DNA of 38,005 bases, taken from an uncultured Clostridia bacterium (lineage in GTDB: Bacteria > Bacillota > Clostridia > Christensenellales > UBA1242). Position 1 is the first letter of the stretch; each line of letters starts with the position of its first letter. Of the stretch, positions 23,801 through 27,598 are shown piece after piece. The stretch lies in assembly GCA_947629145.1 (NCBI GenBank), contig CANRCQ010000007.1, positions 1-38,005 on the forward strand, in the 5' to 3' direction. Under the pieces are notes generated by a model, which made no database searches, was not told the origin of the DNA, and saw only the letters and a program-made list of their open reading frames with translations. Both the position numbers and the translations under genes were made by a program.

Positions 23801-24097
23801 TATGCTAAGTTCTGGACACCTATTGGCACAAGAGAAAATATGTTTGGCGGACAATTCAACTTCAACAATCATACAGTCACAAACATCCAACTTTACAGAA
23901 CCGACTTCTCTCCAATTTACAGTTCTGGGTTGTTTGGCTACATAACCGCAGATGCACGAATCATTTTAAGCGAAACATCACTTTGGTATATTTATCTTAT
24001 CGTGGGGATTGTGCTTGGACTTATCATCCTTCTTATCATTTTGCTTCTTGTAAATCATAAGAAGAAAAAGCAACGCGAGCAAATGGCGAAGAGATAA
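5840..24097 (+). CDS. Giant secreted, membrane-anchored mosaic surface protein (about 6,085 aa)
   Basis: An uninterrupted frame of 18.3 kb. The start is probably GTG 5840, four bases after AGGTGG (5830-5835); TTG 5837 is in frame but too close to it. A signal peptide ends near residue 31 (VAHA, then SSQ). Blocks in order: GLUG-type beta-helix repeats with GGLVG motifs (about 95-310); a second GLUG-like block (about 438-578); InlB/Listeria-Bacteroides-type repeats with GW/AKW endings (about 835-885 and 1830-2030); a long middle with MBG/YDG-like beta-sandwich modules (about 2825-4225); further InlB-type and divergent InlB-like repeats (about 4500-5770); a C-terminal GLUG-like half block (about 5935-6040); then one membrane helix (about 6050-6071) and a lysine-rich tail. 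No LPXTG motif is present. These domain families occur in adhesins and surface fibres of Gram-positive bacteria, so adhesion or host/cell contact is the best guess. No catalytic motif was recognised. It is transcribed alone from its own promoter; uppP follows. Confidence 0.95.
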   Translation: MKRRVNFLMLIIFALCGIFAGIKLPTFVAHASSQTASVWDGKIYERSDLTNADYYEEGSKVYIRSAKGFSYFANSVNKSTEYRTYSGMTVYLETDIDLAGKAWTPIGSGSGNVFQGTFNGAAEGQSQGHYIYNLSISGEFTYAGLFGITGSSARILNTHLRNVQINANASYVGAIAGSFASTDTNAFSSNSVEGNIFANSSVAVGGLVGTMAAAITSCFANVNINVNNTSCNVGGLVGTMAGSSLRTSFAEGEIEASAQNTGGLVGLASSTLSITDSYNAANIKATNGNFGGLVGDAENNITLNHTYNIGDLPAETSVQTFKRGALIGMVNSAATIQNSFYVYETSDIGICNSSTQEGNASSYSISNVYSIKKDSSSDRLAKTREFYLDTSRWAGTWDLTSLVPEWGISRNINSSYPYLIRTAAIVSANNDVSYMLSGSGTVDDPYIIETTGDLAAVAEFYNNGNGTNETYYFSLKNNISLLGRSWQPIGHSKAFNGVFDGNGHSITDLTCSLYEQYAYHGLFGQTENAVIKNLTMENVRFINDGQTGHAYGNFIGYVAGTTYLINCADYNSGQTIGAVATTGASQEKNLTVVYGKENVTISGSLIKDNLKLTGIAYNTAYEVTINGNGGIFYETYALENSTDISGGKVKKPYATDEGKPYYGEYKVIWEYARGAGQQHYFKLKDVGAIDASYGKSLLPVGTENWGENDVLYLRGKKLESFRYTRRGGESVVQQGDNIVIESSSQDSAAATIIEGIDANWQTATQTVRVYYNQYEKDNFNAEINRTAEYLNRFAADGNKSDEIISIDDDGLIYVDYKLEYNSLISDGANGKIFETLKYGDSLSVREGFEVGELYYDASFRNKVEKTSSGFVNGNFQKVYAKWVGQNITGSIDVKFNTNHNIDLQDAVQEIWFTSYYENGNDGTKDYTQFEPIESDFQSSIMATFDYEYTISDSMDDSGKFTISLKNGFQIEEGSEIVIENSPDTNFGVLTSNMGTTFTELQDFNSALFYNLVGKVTVSMTITPTTYDVGQFSIAPNLVFGVGPMEEMNITKTGENYRSNVSILSGAQYIDILSFADDQLKARLYEFQTSQSQVAEERRIPLYVGFDFKNKMLIFSNTDHDIVSCNFAESGTFYFTHGEQRTTYRWDTVQEKIGEEGGEDITETFYVIKKDSSIDNDFIVKYSTSYRGMLSFPARTNFVVVMDTTLQTADSMPIDFRYENIIGEEGDIADITVTNLIENSADPNRPFKGLWEFEKLLGVDEAANRKFQAFTTFEKAYLDIEFVTKAEDGTLKKLSNHAPSYTLYSVKTTPEGEETKEETNEFDISTSGKIQLDFTNTRYYEVVPEGTLYNQEDYTLKVEVESYNVEDLKDNQEFGEYLERFKNDNSIIFDIVKNDGKTLILDYTRERNEDGSFNLINGWQAGLYKLSIVCQDVQYTVNVRNVFVDVDGNVLDNVQDSGIQTKVSFLDTETVAGEDVATAEKTSLYTTDISISTELTENKGFVFRGWNFDGAEDFTDRTNIHSYATSLTFTLSQYNYSRFVEAQNEITISAVYTVKQVRILGYRSYSIQETDELGTHERFESGRLTYTLTQPEKEEIIYNYNTANIQQTLLNIWLSQNEYLYYYIIGYKIVNDRGTTLAIAKTDEGEDVYNALRDESDFDDPSFNSSRWDGFSLDDYLEYILRNDQTTSTSRTLYLSPILKRKNITLIFHSGTGDLGNQYGDEKNGTIYANTTPYATEVPNDKTFEIVNPASIIYLNTYNVDFSDRQIALDQVFYSRVGYTKPDSNYWAWKNINSSGTILYSQLSLIPQMYNFNGTSGEVHFYINWQVETYNITFRPGDGFFEDGDTFKTIQVEYDAMIRTEIPVNISRNGYSFAGWGIDGDENKKFFDEKGVLVGANIEYDGQTYFVNRLYKHAGNIVLLPIWSSQLFTIIVDYNSGTDIREQTSQTYTLLYGGSFAGIFNADGTLIEYNVSREGYLLDGFYVANEADDTIFQRITATTIFSSSLLGFQFAAFTDPQTVALTIYAKWRFDRTYFTLSMTNNRHESLDYIEAEQKVYFADYFAQDNITANNITVNSVYEGFNISISVEHTKLSLMLDEQPQEEFRDYFVVYNAGEYQVLFEVILTDQASKFNLGEVRRFSFSLYVNVNRARLLSDESLNDNIYAQNIVKIIEPFVDLQKAGIIQGQDLSTVVSRYKAYEGVDTFDQADDMQVYEYIMIKYYLLLTTNIANDYRAYKAWTYSDYLDYKQENETTVSTRIANLKFFTYYDYFNPTQTVELAEYLSGISLKAVNIENVNLTPTKVTLNSAVYTISPFTLYDVRVYVAESENVSNYNLNNDADGFYFEIGSGYVMPQVLTLKNKVENPSVYYSKYYSTREVLFELDYPTYEFEETTYYNYNGIYINAKLYSSDREVGQYSFKDKTNYLFFDEINVAIMEDDRLYNSRNFKLVLDEADIFTILDVTGVASVEVTAKYLTTQDDYATLSDVDEDILYISNITYNIGEDAVTLNPIDNPEAFTVGMHMSGDVQLYQIEENDSNRIFVYLNQFVTELVISTKQMRLTDYEYASLYKWSENQLYNVDGTMESSDTLTLTREQFDSAEEDELSQTIYYAIFTDLVYVEYNFNFPSSYSETNGTSSTLKLGESTYDSLYWPYEAGVGQCSSMFLMLNGNEYKITENREMLFRGDDGVFIGLNNSNRFQKVVFSCKWTISTTMNYIQLLHNEKIAVGTYKTLSYGQVVYLYNLNEDMFTYSYVWQKDIDGDYQTVSETNFLELANGGSADESGSFRLQIVAKIREEFYPCLDENSPKEYSVNADFSLEFIKNIIDNVEFSQQPVTYDAKDHAEEVTVTVVYRSWGNEDYGQQISRELTISQTDFIPLQVLLAEEETTVLRNAGIYTINLLIDDSKFEYGEITKTFQFVIDRREVDLDNSFTATKEFAASDPALDMNFAVRDEGSLIENITLSLTRGTDPSEDIGESGLYFALVGEEFKDNYIFKSNGVVLYDGETKPEALENSVGTFTITQADTLRLNYTITTDNPAIWTETYVKGGFNVAVSTSGDDFVLQIKQQDTVKHQFTLVLNDAINGIISSSKILQILKAHFDPTIRFIIGDKTFDVAEDCEIYNYSLSNGAQLSTYYRNVEISLDYKFQITQQIIDITGITYVKTFDNENTATISLEGEEINPEEYNGLYIEVLYYSVHADDSVMVGLSLNQAGESENKDNFTLSQTTAYWKVAKLTATMTLEIDTDKERYKTEVASHYKYGVLNVSNIKLGDFVKIKDVQKEDGTSVLRWLYEGFYSLTFNHDASSVSEQGFLYHGSYSLTPEYEFQDFEMTVNSLDFVVDVLEIEHNLSRNFVVITVLDKIAASYPETINLSTGEVLNLEYTVSGQTPDTSLPEGNYDFVFKADNGLVAKFLNDSVVVTINANNQALGVVKEAQAVYARIVDENVDTLNPDNLKVVYSRESYAFVLTDVTTLKLQKTGADFRTFNVRYFTRTNVDGVVSETAVDTSALGTVTITAGDMLAVGKYNLSISMREGSYVNIIFAENYAFEITQIVIDVEKLNIQKEFNYSRDITISEFSEKISGEDVSILARFEDLEIGDTKHVDLYLNGANRNNYTLSSTSIEDGQIKKAQATISLNKLSYVYGQISNMGTYEFAFTVNSNEQVVPSAGYKLSVEIQNATFSSSTNRYLDVGEYTVNVSGESANYEIQNATFEIEVTALEQSLLLENNGMITAIYGSLAARSDTVTYTMTSTLGEKFDVTLKREMGTQLGFYRILSNGFSSQDKNYILTKVEDTSIRGAFQITRQNQRVFVLFDDGTTTFEVLYNGFEYNRVNVILKTDGYYMTITHTSGLSQTLEKKLGFFYLEGGKYNKYEEEFTVEGLVATLEFMNYPLIKQKGEYNIQSVNATSSTHDVKMGKDGTLYAFTFVISKIELELKDEFSTQITKTFNFNDAVYDYEDASELFKGITTEDGLSAQVKFYTDNTYTTLAKFVGTNYRVVITVDGANAINYSIPDYLSMPDGGIPPQTVIGTIERADVTFYVSNLTFAYGEKFDLNSMVRYEVDFVFDEAALTEYKKQRTWELELIYNYDGPLSTTGNLPANEYSLTLNFNATDFKVLKYVTDNSESETLQAKLAITRRKLQLIEKSTPFEDMFVKTYDETPDVVNAFTSGVANFDISGVLTDDDVQVLSAEFENEKVGNPKKVRFVLKGADKDNYVLDDYAFGAINPIEIDIVFNYEDPIYSSVDEIGAPQLSSIGYPFVSTNNLTSNSLDERTKTGRSFPSMLYNNLGFDFAYWTLDFNIVDNPTKVEKLKELIAKAGLTLDIRSNEAEGLFKVQVSNNAKTVEFIGLLVKEQEQFPEFYFKSNSKIQIVFQPNWDPQIEKLEVVATDENGNEMPVGVISVNGSVDADSYSQEFDYDASIDVKVKAVSHAFYFGFYIKVEDEWVNAQNVEGVMISYSTDYDMLLQMHIKENTQIQARFSIQKVAVDISLADFENAELTSSNFVDDDGDKVYTWNTDYFTLLNVQVSALPSITRTGYQHLGYTHRGTLLESERMLSELVTDINQSTSITLVPLFERQKIEVTLNFNHDNVENVTIIVEYGLAYKTSADWEENKNPSRAGFMFKGWQKDGVTIDENNAVTEAHTLVAQWEVLKFTLKFVVENAEISNSSHEFEFDGTNIYQATDVEFEEEITFKVTANAGYMISSTWADEFDVEFDDTRDTIASVTFKMPNYDGDVYEYTLPIIPVSNRITITGEHIGLIEAYNNSTSENIDVAGSSFYIETDNRFTITLTAELGYEFEQDITLSVEGIQKTVNIVEKQLVIEIESVNSNVDITITTKRSLNDVTIAFDEILQIKNIIVEGTTYLTSGLQPFKVVTGEEFVFFVTFEYGYSFDRVESEQFTHSENLDDSGLYEEGVYRVVVSNINQSGTVTIYSTTAIFTISTEVITWDSNHDRVTVDGNIAYINGDIVPVSANYQDTVTFTYREASNYYFAGWSKDGIEIFSSLKELVYTVEKDETIYAIFSASHYLISLATLSVSEVSVETHMETLYTELRGLSAGRYTNLDGTDIQSVQLYFGTNAVVMFYVPQGFIYSGYGYYNTENQFIYIDQNPSNERIIEVNITTQTVGENVFRIYFVVSAYSVSIDVQTQIRINETRQDNNMIGIAQLVGANGESVKENGYIEGSRAHYEGAYIPTDFHNFTVISYTGDRIYIRVEIQRDGYVFDGLVCTDYSVIIAKTRNEDIIYEVSNFVGDVDKHISLYVVFKPIINMVELTFEHNSTTVEGGVFEVSPAGEEYAGMISTSGNSRPSVNVYAFTDSKFVVHAYIKLGYYVNDASNLVIIDENLIVESGATYTKFSEAQILQSGFTGMVSFTISGFMHTQSIKIVLNAQTYTVKLRDGNTEKEDGGTLLATIKNVEFGSLIDLTNDGHITIEDGRLSFVGGKLNVIVEQDKYNFEGYFTQPSGAGVRYFDSHGNILSTWQESGFSFNQRTKLYERSANAVFKENGEIEISLYLYMSYLKTKIRFAIIPDIQTNITAQDIVSGVNVYNSWYYSSQPLYMEVTFGTNIYFNAPEIAGYAFYRFVINQRPAGGDWFAPAYSYSERTPWSTNQLDNFVECEVQIVYFAQVDIRIIGGEANPIITQQDSNSQALNLLEKYYVDTSKSFTLNANPVEGYEFISWTNTSTGYTSGREIITQQIQKRVIFIMVLEGLPVNLDFTDYETKFGQIVQVRITPKNGTTSAYSLGHYNNAGDFVKDVSTYTAHVGDYIEFVLNVERGFAVVWDSPENMQFSRFENQRYYFKLELIGHIATYETLNIIPRFEDEILSVYINEKFADDQIIENAFDLNDESLAGAITNANGVTVKSIVADKNADITLLSVVNPKYRITNIKIQNYGLEYNDMDTIFHDGKITITKAYRAGKAEPIIGTISLVVEYSRLLWENDFLVDTNLSGAGTDRNPYQISNSSQLTLMMQLVNSGAVNESGLSYKNASYILTDDIDLYAKFWTPIGTRENMFGGQFNFNNHTVTNIQLYRTDFSPIYSSGLFGYITADARIILSETSLWYIYLIVGIVLGLIILLIILLLVNHKKKKQREQMAKR
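6118..6760 (+). repeat. N-terminal GLUG-type beta-helix repeat block
   Basis: The giant protein carries at least six GLUG-like units here, recognisable by YAGLFG, YVGAIAG, VGGLVG (twice), TGGLVG and FGGLVG, spaced by about 29-31 residues. They are preceded by the family's usual entry TDIDLAGKAWTPIG. Such units form right-handed beta-helices in IgA-protease-like and adhesin proteins. The assignment is by motif only. Confidence 0.75.
6448..6563 (+). repeat. 29-base perfect direct repeat inside the GLUG block
   Basis: Bases 6448-6476 are repeated exactly at 6535-6563, an 87-base period equal to 29 codons. Both copies encode VGGLVGTMA. Exact nucleotide identity, where other units of the block have diverged, points to recent duplication or gene conversion of one GLUG unit. 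Confidence 0.85.
7147..7570 (+). repeat. Second GLUG-like block of the giant protein
   Basis: The encoded segment starts SGSGTVDDPYIIETTGDLAA, then has a NNISLLGRSWQPIG entry, an FNGVFDGNGHSI turn and an HGLFG unit. The same order of motifs recurs at the extreme C terminus (23650-23965), so this is a module rather than a chance resemblance. Confidence 0.65.
11328..11925 (+). repeat. Tandem InlB / Listeria-Bacteroides-type repeats
   Basis: Two successive modules contain the hallmark pattern: a beta-strand start (NITFRPGDG; FTIIVDYNSG), a GY/GF-x-F/L-x-GW or GF turn (SRNGYSFAGWG; SREGYLLDGFY) and an aromatic ending (LLPIWSS; IYAKWRF). Further copies are seen at about 8340-8490, 10320-10500, 19420-19765, 20780-20890, 22168-22260 and 22800-22930, the later ones resembling the divergent InlB subtype. 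Confidence 0.65.
14310..18510 (+). repeat. MBG/YDG-like module array in the giant protein
   Basis: Several modules end in a D/G-x2-NYTL/NYVL-type strand followed by a linker into the next module. Examples are GANRNNYTLSST (about 16640), GANAINYSIP (about 17825) and GADKDNYVLDDYAFG (about 18440). Starts such as MFVKTYDETPDVV (about 18268) match the YDG pattern. These families build stalks of secreted adhesins. Module boundaries are approximate. Confidence 0.6.
23650..24094 (+). other. C-terminal GLUG-like cap, membrane helix and basic tail
   Basis: The segment repeats the N-terminal module order: SGAGTDRNPYQISNSSQL, DDIDLYAKFWTPIG, FNFNNHTVTNIQL and SGLFGYI. It then passes almost directly into a hydrophobic helix of about 22 residues and a tail with KKKK. 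By the positive-inside rule the tail is cytoplasmic, so the whole 6,000-residue body lies outside, tethered by its C terminus. No sortase signal precedes the helix. Confidence 0.75.
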
Positions 24098-24125
24098 AAT
24101 ATTTTTGCAGCAAAATAAATATAAT

Positions 24126-24166
24126 AAAGCAAGGAGTTTTTATGAACATCTTCCTTGCTTTTTTGT
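24126..24166 (+). terminator. Terminator-like hairpin enclosing the uppP start codon
   Basis: A perfect ten-base stem, AAAGCAAGGA (24126-24135) with TCCTTGCTTT (24152-24161), encloses the uppP ATG in its loop and is followed by TTTTTGTTTTT. The left arm contains most of the uppP ribosome binding site AAGGAG (24131-24136). It could end transcription of the giant gene, block uppP translation, or both. A TATAAT (24120-24125) abuts the stem but has no good -35. Confidence 0.6.
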
Positions 24167-24900
24167 TTTTGGGGCTTATTCAAGGACTGACGGAATTTTT
24201 GCCAGTGTCATCTTCTGGGCATTTAGTTTTGTTTTCCAAGATTTTTCATGTTAAAGAAAGTCTGTTTTTGTCCATTCTTTTACACGTTGCAACTCTTTTG
24301 TCGATTGTTGTCGTTTTTTATAAAGATATTTGGCAGATGATAAGGCATCCACTTTCAAAGCAGACAATTTATCTTGTGGCAGCCACAATCCCAACTTGCC
24401 TTATCGTGCTTGTGCTTATGCCACTTGTAAAGGCATCTTTTATGGGCGGAATGCTTTCCGTTTGTTTTGTGATAACCGCCACAATTTTACTTTTTTCTGG
24501 AATGCTTGCACAAAAGAAAAACGAAAAACTCAACCTAAAAACTGCAATTTTCATGGGAATTGCACAAGGTTTTGCAGTTTTTCCGGGGATTTCGCGTTCT
24601 GGAAGCACAATTTCCGCAGGGCTTTTGTGCGGAAAAGATAAACAAGAAGTCGCAAAATTTTCTTTTTTAATGTCAATTCCAGTCATCTTTTTGTCGCTTG
24701 TCATGGAAGTGTATGAAATTTGTGTTGATGGACAGACTGTTGTGGTGGAATTTTTGCCAGTTGCCCTTTCCTTTTTGACGGCATTTTTAGTTGGCATTTT
24801 TGCAATCAAAGTTATGATTAAACTCACTTCTAAATACAGTTTAAAATATTTTTCCTTTTATCTTGTTGTAATTTCAATTGTGTCACTATTTTTTATTTAA
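24142..24900 (+). CDS. uppP: Undecaprenyl-diphosphate phosphatase
   Basis: This integral membrane enzyme dephosphorylates undecaprenyl diphosphate to recycle the lipid carrier of peptidoglycan and wall-polymer synthesis; the family (also called BacA) gives bacitracin resistance when overproduced. Both signature motifs are present: QGLTEFLPVSSSGH (residues 14-27) with the catalytic glutamate region, and PGISRSGST (about residues 148-156). The 252-residue protein is mostly hydrophobic with about seven or eight membrane segments, slightly shorter than the usual 265-280. The ATG at 24142 follows AAGGAG, and both lie in a terminator-like hairpin, which suggests control at this point. It is 44 bases downstream of the giant surface-protein gene. 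Confidence 0.96.
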   Translation: MNIFLAFLFLGLIQGLTEFLPVSSSGHLVLFSKIFHVKESLFLSILLHVATLLSIVVVFYKDIWQMIRHPLSKQTIYLVAATIPTCLIVLVLMPLVKASFMGGMLSVCFVITATILLFSGMLAQKKNEKLNLKTAIFMGIAQGFAVFPGISRSGSTISAGLLCGKDKQEVAKFSFLMSIPVIFLSLVMEVYEICVDGQTVVVEFLPVALSFLTAFLVGIFAIKVMIKLTSKYSLKYFSFYLVVISIVSLFFI

Positions 24901-24946
24901 GCATATAAAAAACACCTATTAAATATATATAAAAAAGGGGTGTGTT

Positions 24947-27544
24947 TTGGAATTTTATCAACAGGACATAAAAAGTTGTTTATATAATTTAAAATCAAAC
25001 TTGTCTGGGCTTTCTTCGGCGGAAGTTTCTTCGCGGCTTGATGCGGCAAAAGCGCTCAGCATAGAAAAAAGCAAAAAAAGTTCTTTCTTGGCAAAGTTTT
25101 TGGCGCAAATTAAAGAACTTATGGTGCTTGTGCTTTTGATTTCTGGTGTGGTGTCAATCGTCATTGGGGTGACGGAAAATTCAAGCAGTGAAATCATTGA
25201 TGGCGTGATTATTCTTGGAATTGTGGTTATGAACGCGCTTTTTGGGGTCTATCAAGAGCGTAAAAGTGAAAAGGCGATTGAAAGTTTAAAGAACATGACA
25301 AAGCCGCAAGCGGTGGTGCTTCGTGACGGCAAAGTTTGCAAGATTAAAACAAGCGAACTTGTGCATGGAGATATTGTCTGTTTGGAAGCAGGCAGCATTG
25401 TCCCAGCCGACCTTAGACTTAGCGAAACGGTCAATTTGAAGATAAACGAAAGTTCGCTCACTGGCGAAAGCGAAGGGGTGGAGAAACATTGTGACATCAC
25501 ATATGAAAGCGCTGTGCCACTTGCCGACAGGAAGAACATTGCATATCAAGGCAGTGTGGTTGAAAATGGGCATGGTAAGGGAATTGTGTTTGGCATTGGC
25601 AAGGAAAGCGAACTTGGAAAAATTGCACAAAGCATAAAAGAAACAAAGAAAGAACTCACACCCTTGCAAAAAAGCATTCAGGGAGTGGGAAAAGTTTTGA
25701 CTTACATCATTCTTTTGATGGCGACAATTACATTTATTTTGGAAACTATTGCAAATCCTTCACAAGTTTTACAGGCCTTTCTCACGGCGGTGGCAATTTC
25801 AGTGGCGGCAATTCCAGAAAGTATGCCAGCCGTGATTACAATCATCATGAGCATGGGCATATCAAAACTTTCCAAACAAAAGGCAATCATAAAACATATG
25901 TATGCTGTGGAAACACTGGGTGCGTGCGATGTTATTTGCAGTGACAAAACAGGCACAATCACGCAAAATAAGATGAAAGTGCAAAAATTTTTCACTTTTT
26001 TCAAAGAAAATTCGCAAAATTTCGACATTTTTTTAAAAAACATGGTGCTTTGCAACGATGCCCAGCGCGGTGCAAAAGGCTTTGTTGGTGGCTCAACCGA
26101 AGTTGCGCTTTTAAACTTTGCACAAAAACACAAGGTTGACATTGAAAAGGAAAGGTTGAAAAATCCGCGCATAGATGAAATATCTTTTAACTCACAGCGC
26201 AAAATGATGACCACTTTAAACTCTGTTTCTGGCAAAAGAATTTGTTTTTCAAAGGGCGCACTTGACAGAATTTTGCAGCGCTGCGACATGGTGCTTACAG
26301 AAAATGGAGTTGTGGAACTTGACGAAAACATGAAACAGCAAATTTTGTTTGAAAACAAAAAGATGTGTGAAGATGCGCTTAGGGTGATAAGTTTTGCCTA
26401 CTTGCCGTGTGAGAAATTGGAAGAAAAAGGCATGGTGTTTGTTGGACTTTGTGGAATTCAAGACCCACCACGCAAAGAGATTTTAGATGCTGTTAAAAAG
26501 TGCAGAAAGGCTGGAATGCACGCCGTGATGATAACTGGCGACTACAAAGACACCGCCTTTGCGATTGCAAAACAAGTGGGGATTGCAAATGATGAAAGCG
26601 AAGTTATTTCTGGCGAACAGATTGACGAATTTAGTGACGAAGAATTTAAAAAGATTGTTGAAAAAACTTGCGTGTTTGCAAGGGTCAGCCCTGCGCACAA
26701 GGTGAGAATTGTTCAAACACTTAAAGAAAATGGGCATATTGTTGCAATGACTGGGGATGGTGTGAATGATGCTCCATCTTTGAAAAAGGCGGACATAGGC
26801 ATTGGCATGGGAAAAACTGGCACGGATGTGACAAAAGAAACTGCGGATGTGCTTATCACAGACGACAACTTTGCAACGATTATTGTTGCGGTTGAAGAAG
26901 GGCGAAAAATCTATTCAAACATTCAAAAGACGATAAAATATCTGTTTTCTGCAAATATGGCGGAGATTTTGTCCCTTTTCTTTATCACAATTTTTCTTCC
27001 TGGAAAGACATTTTTGCTTCCTGTTCAAATTCTGTTTGTAAATCTTATCACAGACAGCCTTCCTGCGATAGCGCTTGGCATGGAGAGTGTGGAAAGCGAT
27101 GTTATGACACTTCCGCCGCGAAAGAAAGGGGAAGGGCTTTTCTCCGGTGGCATGGGTGTTTCGCTTTTGGTGCTTGGGGTGGTGCAAACCCTTCTCACAC
27201 TGGGCGCGTATTTAATTGGGCTTTTCTTAGTGGGACAGCAAACCGCAATCACAATGGCTTTTTACACGCTAAATCTTATTCAACTTTTCTATATGTTCAC
27301 GGCGCGCACAAAGGGGAGTTGCTTCAAATCCAATCCGTTTAAAAACACCTTTTTCAACATCTCACTTGGCGTGGGGCTTGGGCTTATATTTTTGATGGTT
27401 GTCACTCCACTTGGCGAGATTTTAAAACTTGCAAAACTTGACGGCTTTTGTTGGGCGATTGTGCTTGTTTTTTCAATTTCAATTATCTTCATTGGCGAAC
27501 TATATAAACTTGTTGAAAGAAAACTTAAAAATACTTCCAAATAG
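24947..27544 (+). CDS. Cation-transporting P-type ATPase, Ca2+ type (P2A-like)
   Basis: This is a membrane pump that uses ATP to export a cation, most likely calcium. Features in order: an N-terminal cation-ATPase domain, the actuator motif LTGES (about residue 171), the membrane motif IPESMP (about 288), the phosphorylation site CSDKTGT (aspartate about 333), the hinge GDGVNDAP (about 603), and a C-terminal six-helix bundle. The 865 residues match bacterial SERCA/PMR1-like pumps. The segments FVNLITDSLPAIALGME and IPESMPAVITI fit type II calcium pumps, but Ca2+ versus Mn2+ or another ion is not settled here. The start is TTG at 24947: AAAAGGGG (24933-24940) precedes it by six bases, and no ATG or GTG in frame fits. 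The terminator overlaps its stop codon. Confidence 0.94.
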   Translation: MEFYQQDIKSCLYNLKSNLSGLSSAEVSSRLDAAKALSIEKSKKSSFLAKFLAQIKELMVLVLLISGVVSIVIGVTENSSSEIIDGVIILGIVVMNALFGVYQERKSEKAIESLKNMTKPQAVVLRDGKVCKIKTSELVHGDIVCLEAGSIVPADLRLSETVNLKINESSLTGESEGVEKHCDITYESAVPLADRKNIAYQGSVVENGHGKGIVFGIGKESELGKIAQSIKETKKELTPLQKSIQGVGKVLTYIILLMATITFILETIANPSQVLQAFLTAVAISVAAIPESMPAVITIIMSMGISKLSKQKAIIKHMYAVETLGACDVICSDKTGTITQNKMKVQKFFTFFKENSQNFDIFLKNMVLCNDAQRGAKGFVGGSTEVALLNFAQKHKVDIEKERLKNPRIDEISFNSQRKMMTTLNSVSGKRICFSKGALDRILQRCDMVLTENGVVELDENMKQQILFENKKMCEDALRVISFAYLPCEKLEEKGMVFVGLCGIQDPPRKEILDAVKKCRKAGMHAVMITGDYKDTAFAIAKQVGIANDESEVISGEQIDEFSDEEFKKIVEKTCVFARVSPAHKVRIVQTLKENGHIVAMTGDGVNDAPSLKKADIGIGMGKTGTDVTKETADVLITDDNFATIIVAVEEGRKIYSNIQKTIKYLFSANMAEILSLFFITIFLPGKTFLLPVQILFVNLITDSLPAIALGMESVESDVMTLPPRKKGEGLFSGGMGVSLLVLGVVQTLLTLGAYLIGLFLVGQQTAITMAFYTLNLIQLFYMFTARTKGSCFKSNPFKNTFFNISLGVGLGLIFLMVVTPLGEILKLAKLDGFCWAIVLVFSISIIFIGELYKLVERKLKNTSK

Positions 27545-27560
27545 GAAGTTTTTTTTATTT
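27533..27560 (+). terminator. Terminator overlapping the end of the ATPase gene
   Basis: The stem ACTTCC (27533-27538) pairs with GGAAGT (27544-27549) around a five-base loop and runs into a stretch of eight or nine T. The TAG stop of the ATPase gene (27542-27544) lies in the loop and right arm. Confidence 0.85.
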
Positions 27561-27563
27561 TCT

Positions 27564-27592
27564 TTGCTTTTTATGTGGAAATATGATAAAAT
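27564..27592 (+). promoter_or_regulatory. Promoter of holB, placed for a leaderless transcript
   Basis: TTGCTT (27564-27569), a 17-base spacer, then TAAAAT (27587-27592) with an extended TGA (27584-27586). The -10 box ends six bases before the holB ATG, so transcription should begin at or next to the start codon. There is no Shine-Dalgarno sequence in between. Confidence 0.7.
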
Positions 27593-27598
27593 TAAGTT

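Noticed and set aside
23900-24097. Sortase (LPXTG-type) anchor in the giant protein
   Set aside because: No LPXTG-like motif precedes the terminal helix; anchoring appears to be by the helix itself.
24369-24827. A 152-codon minus-strand open frame opposite uppP
   Set aside because: It overlaps the second uppP signature; there is no ribosome site or family resemblance.
25702-26358. A 218-codon minus-strand open frame opposite the P-type ATPase
   Set aside because: It lies across the conserved phosphorylation domain of an unmistakable ATPase; its cysteine/phenylalanine-rich product is typical of antisense reading.
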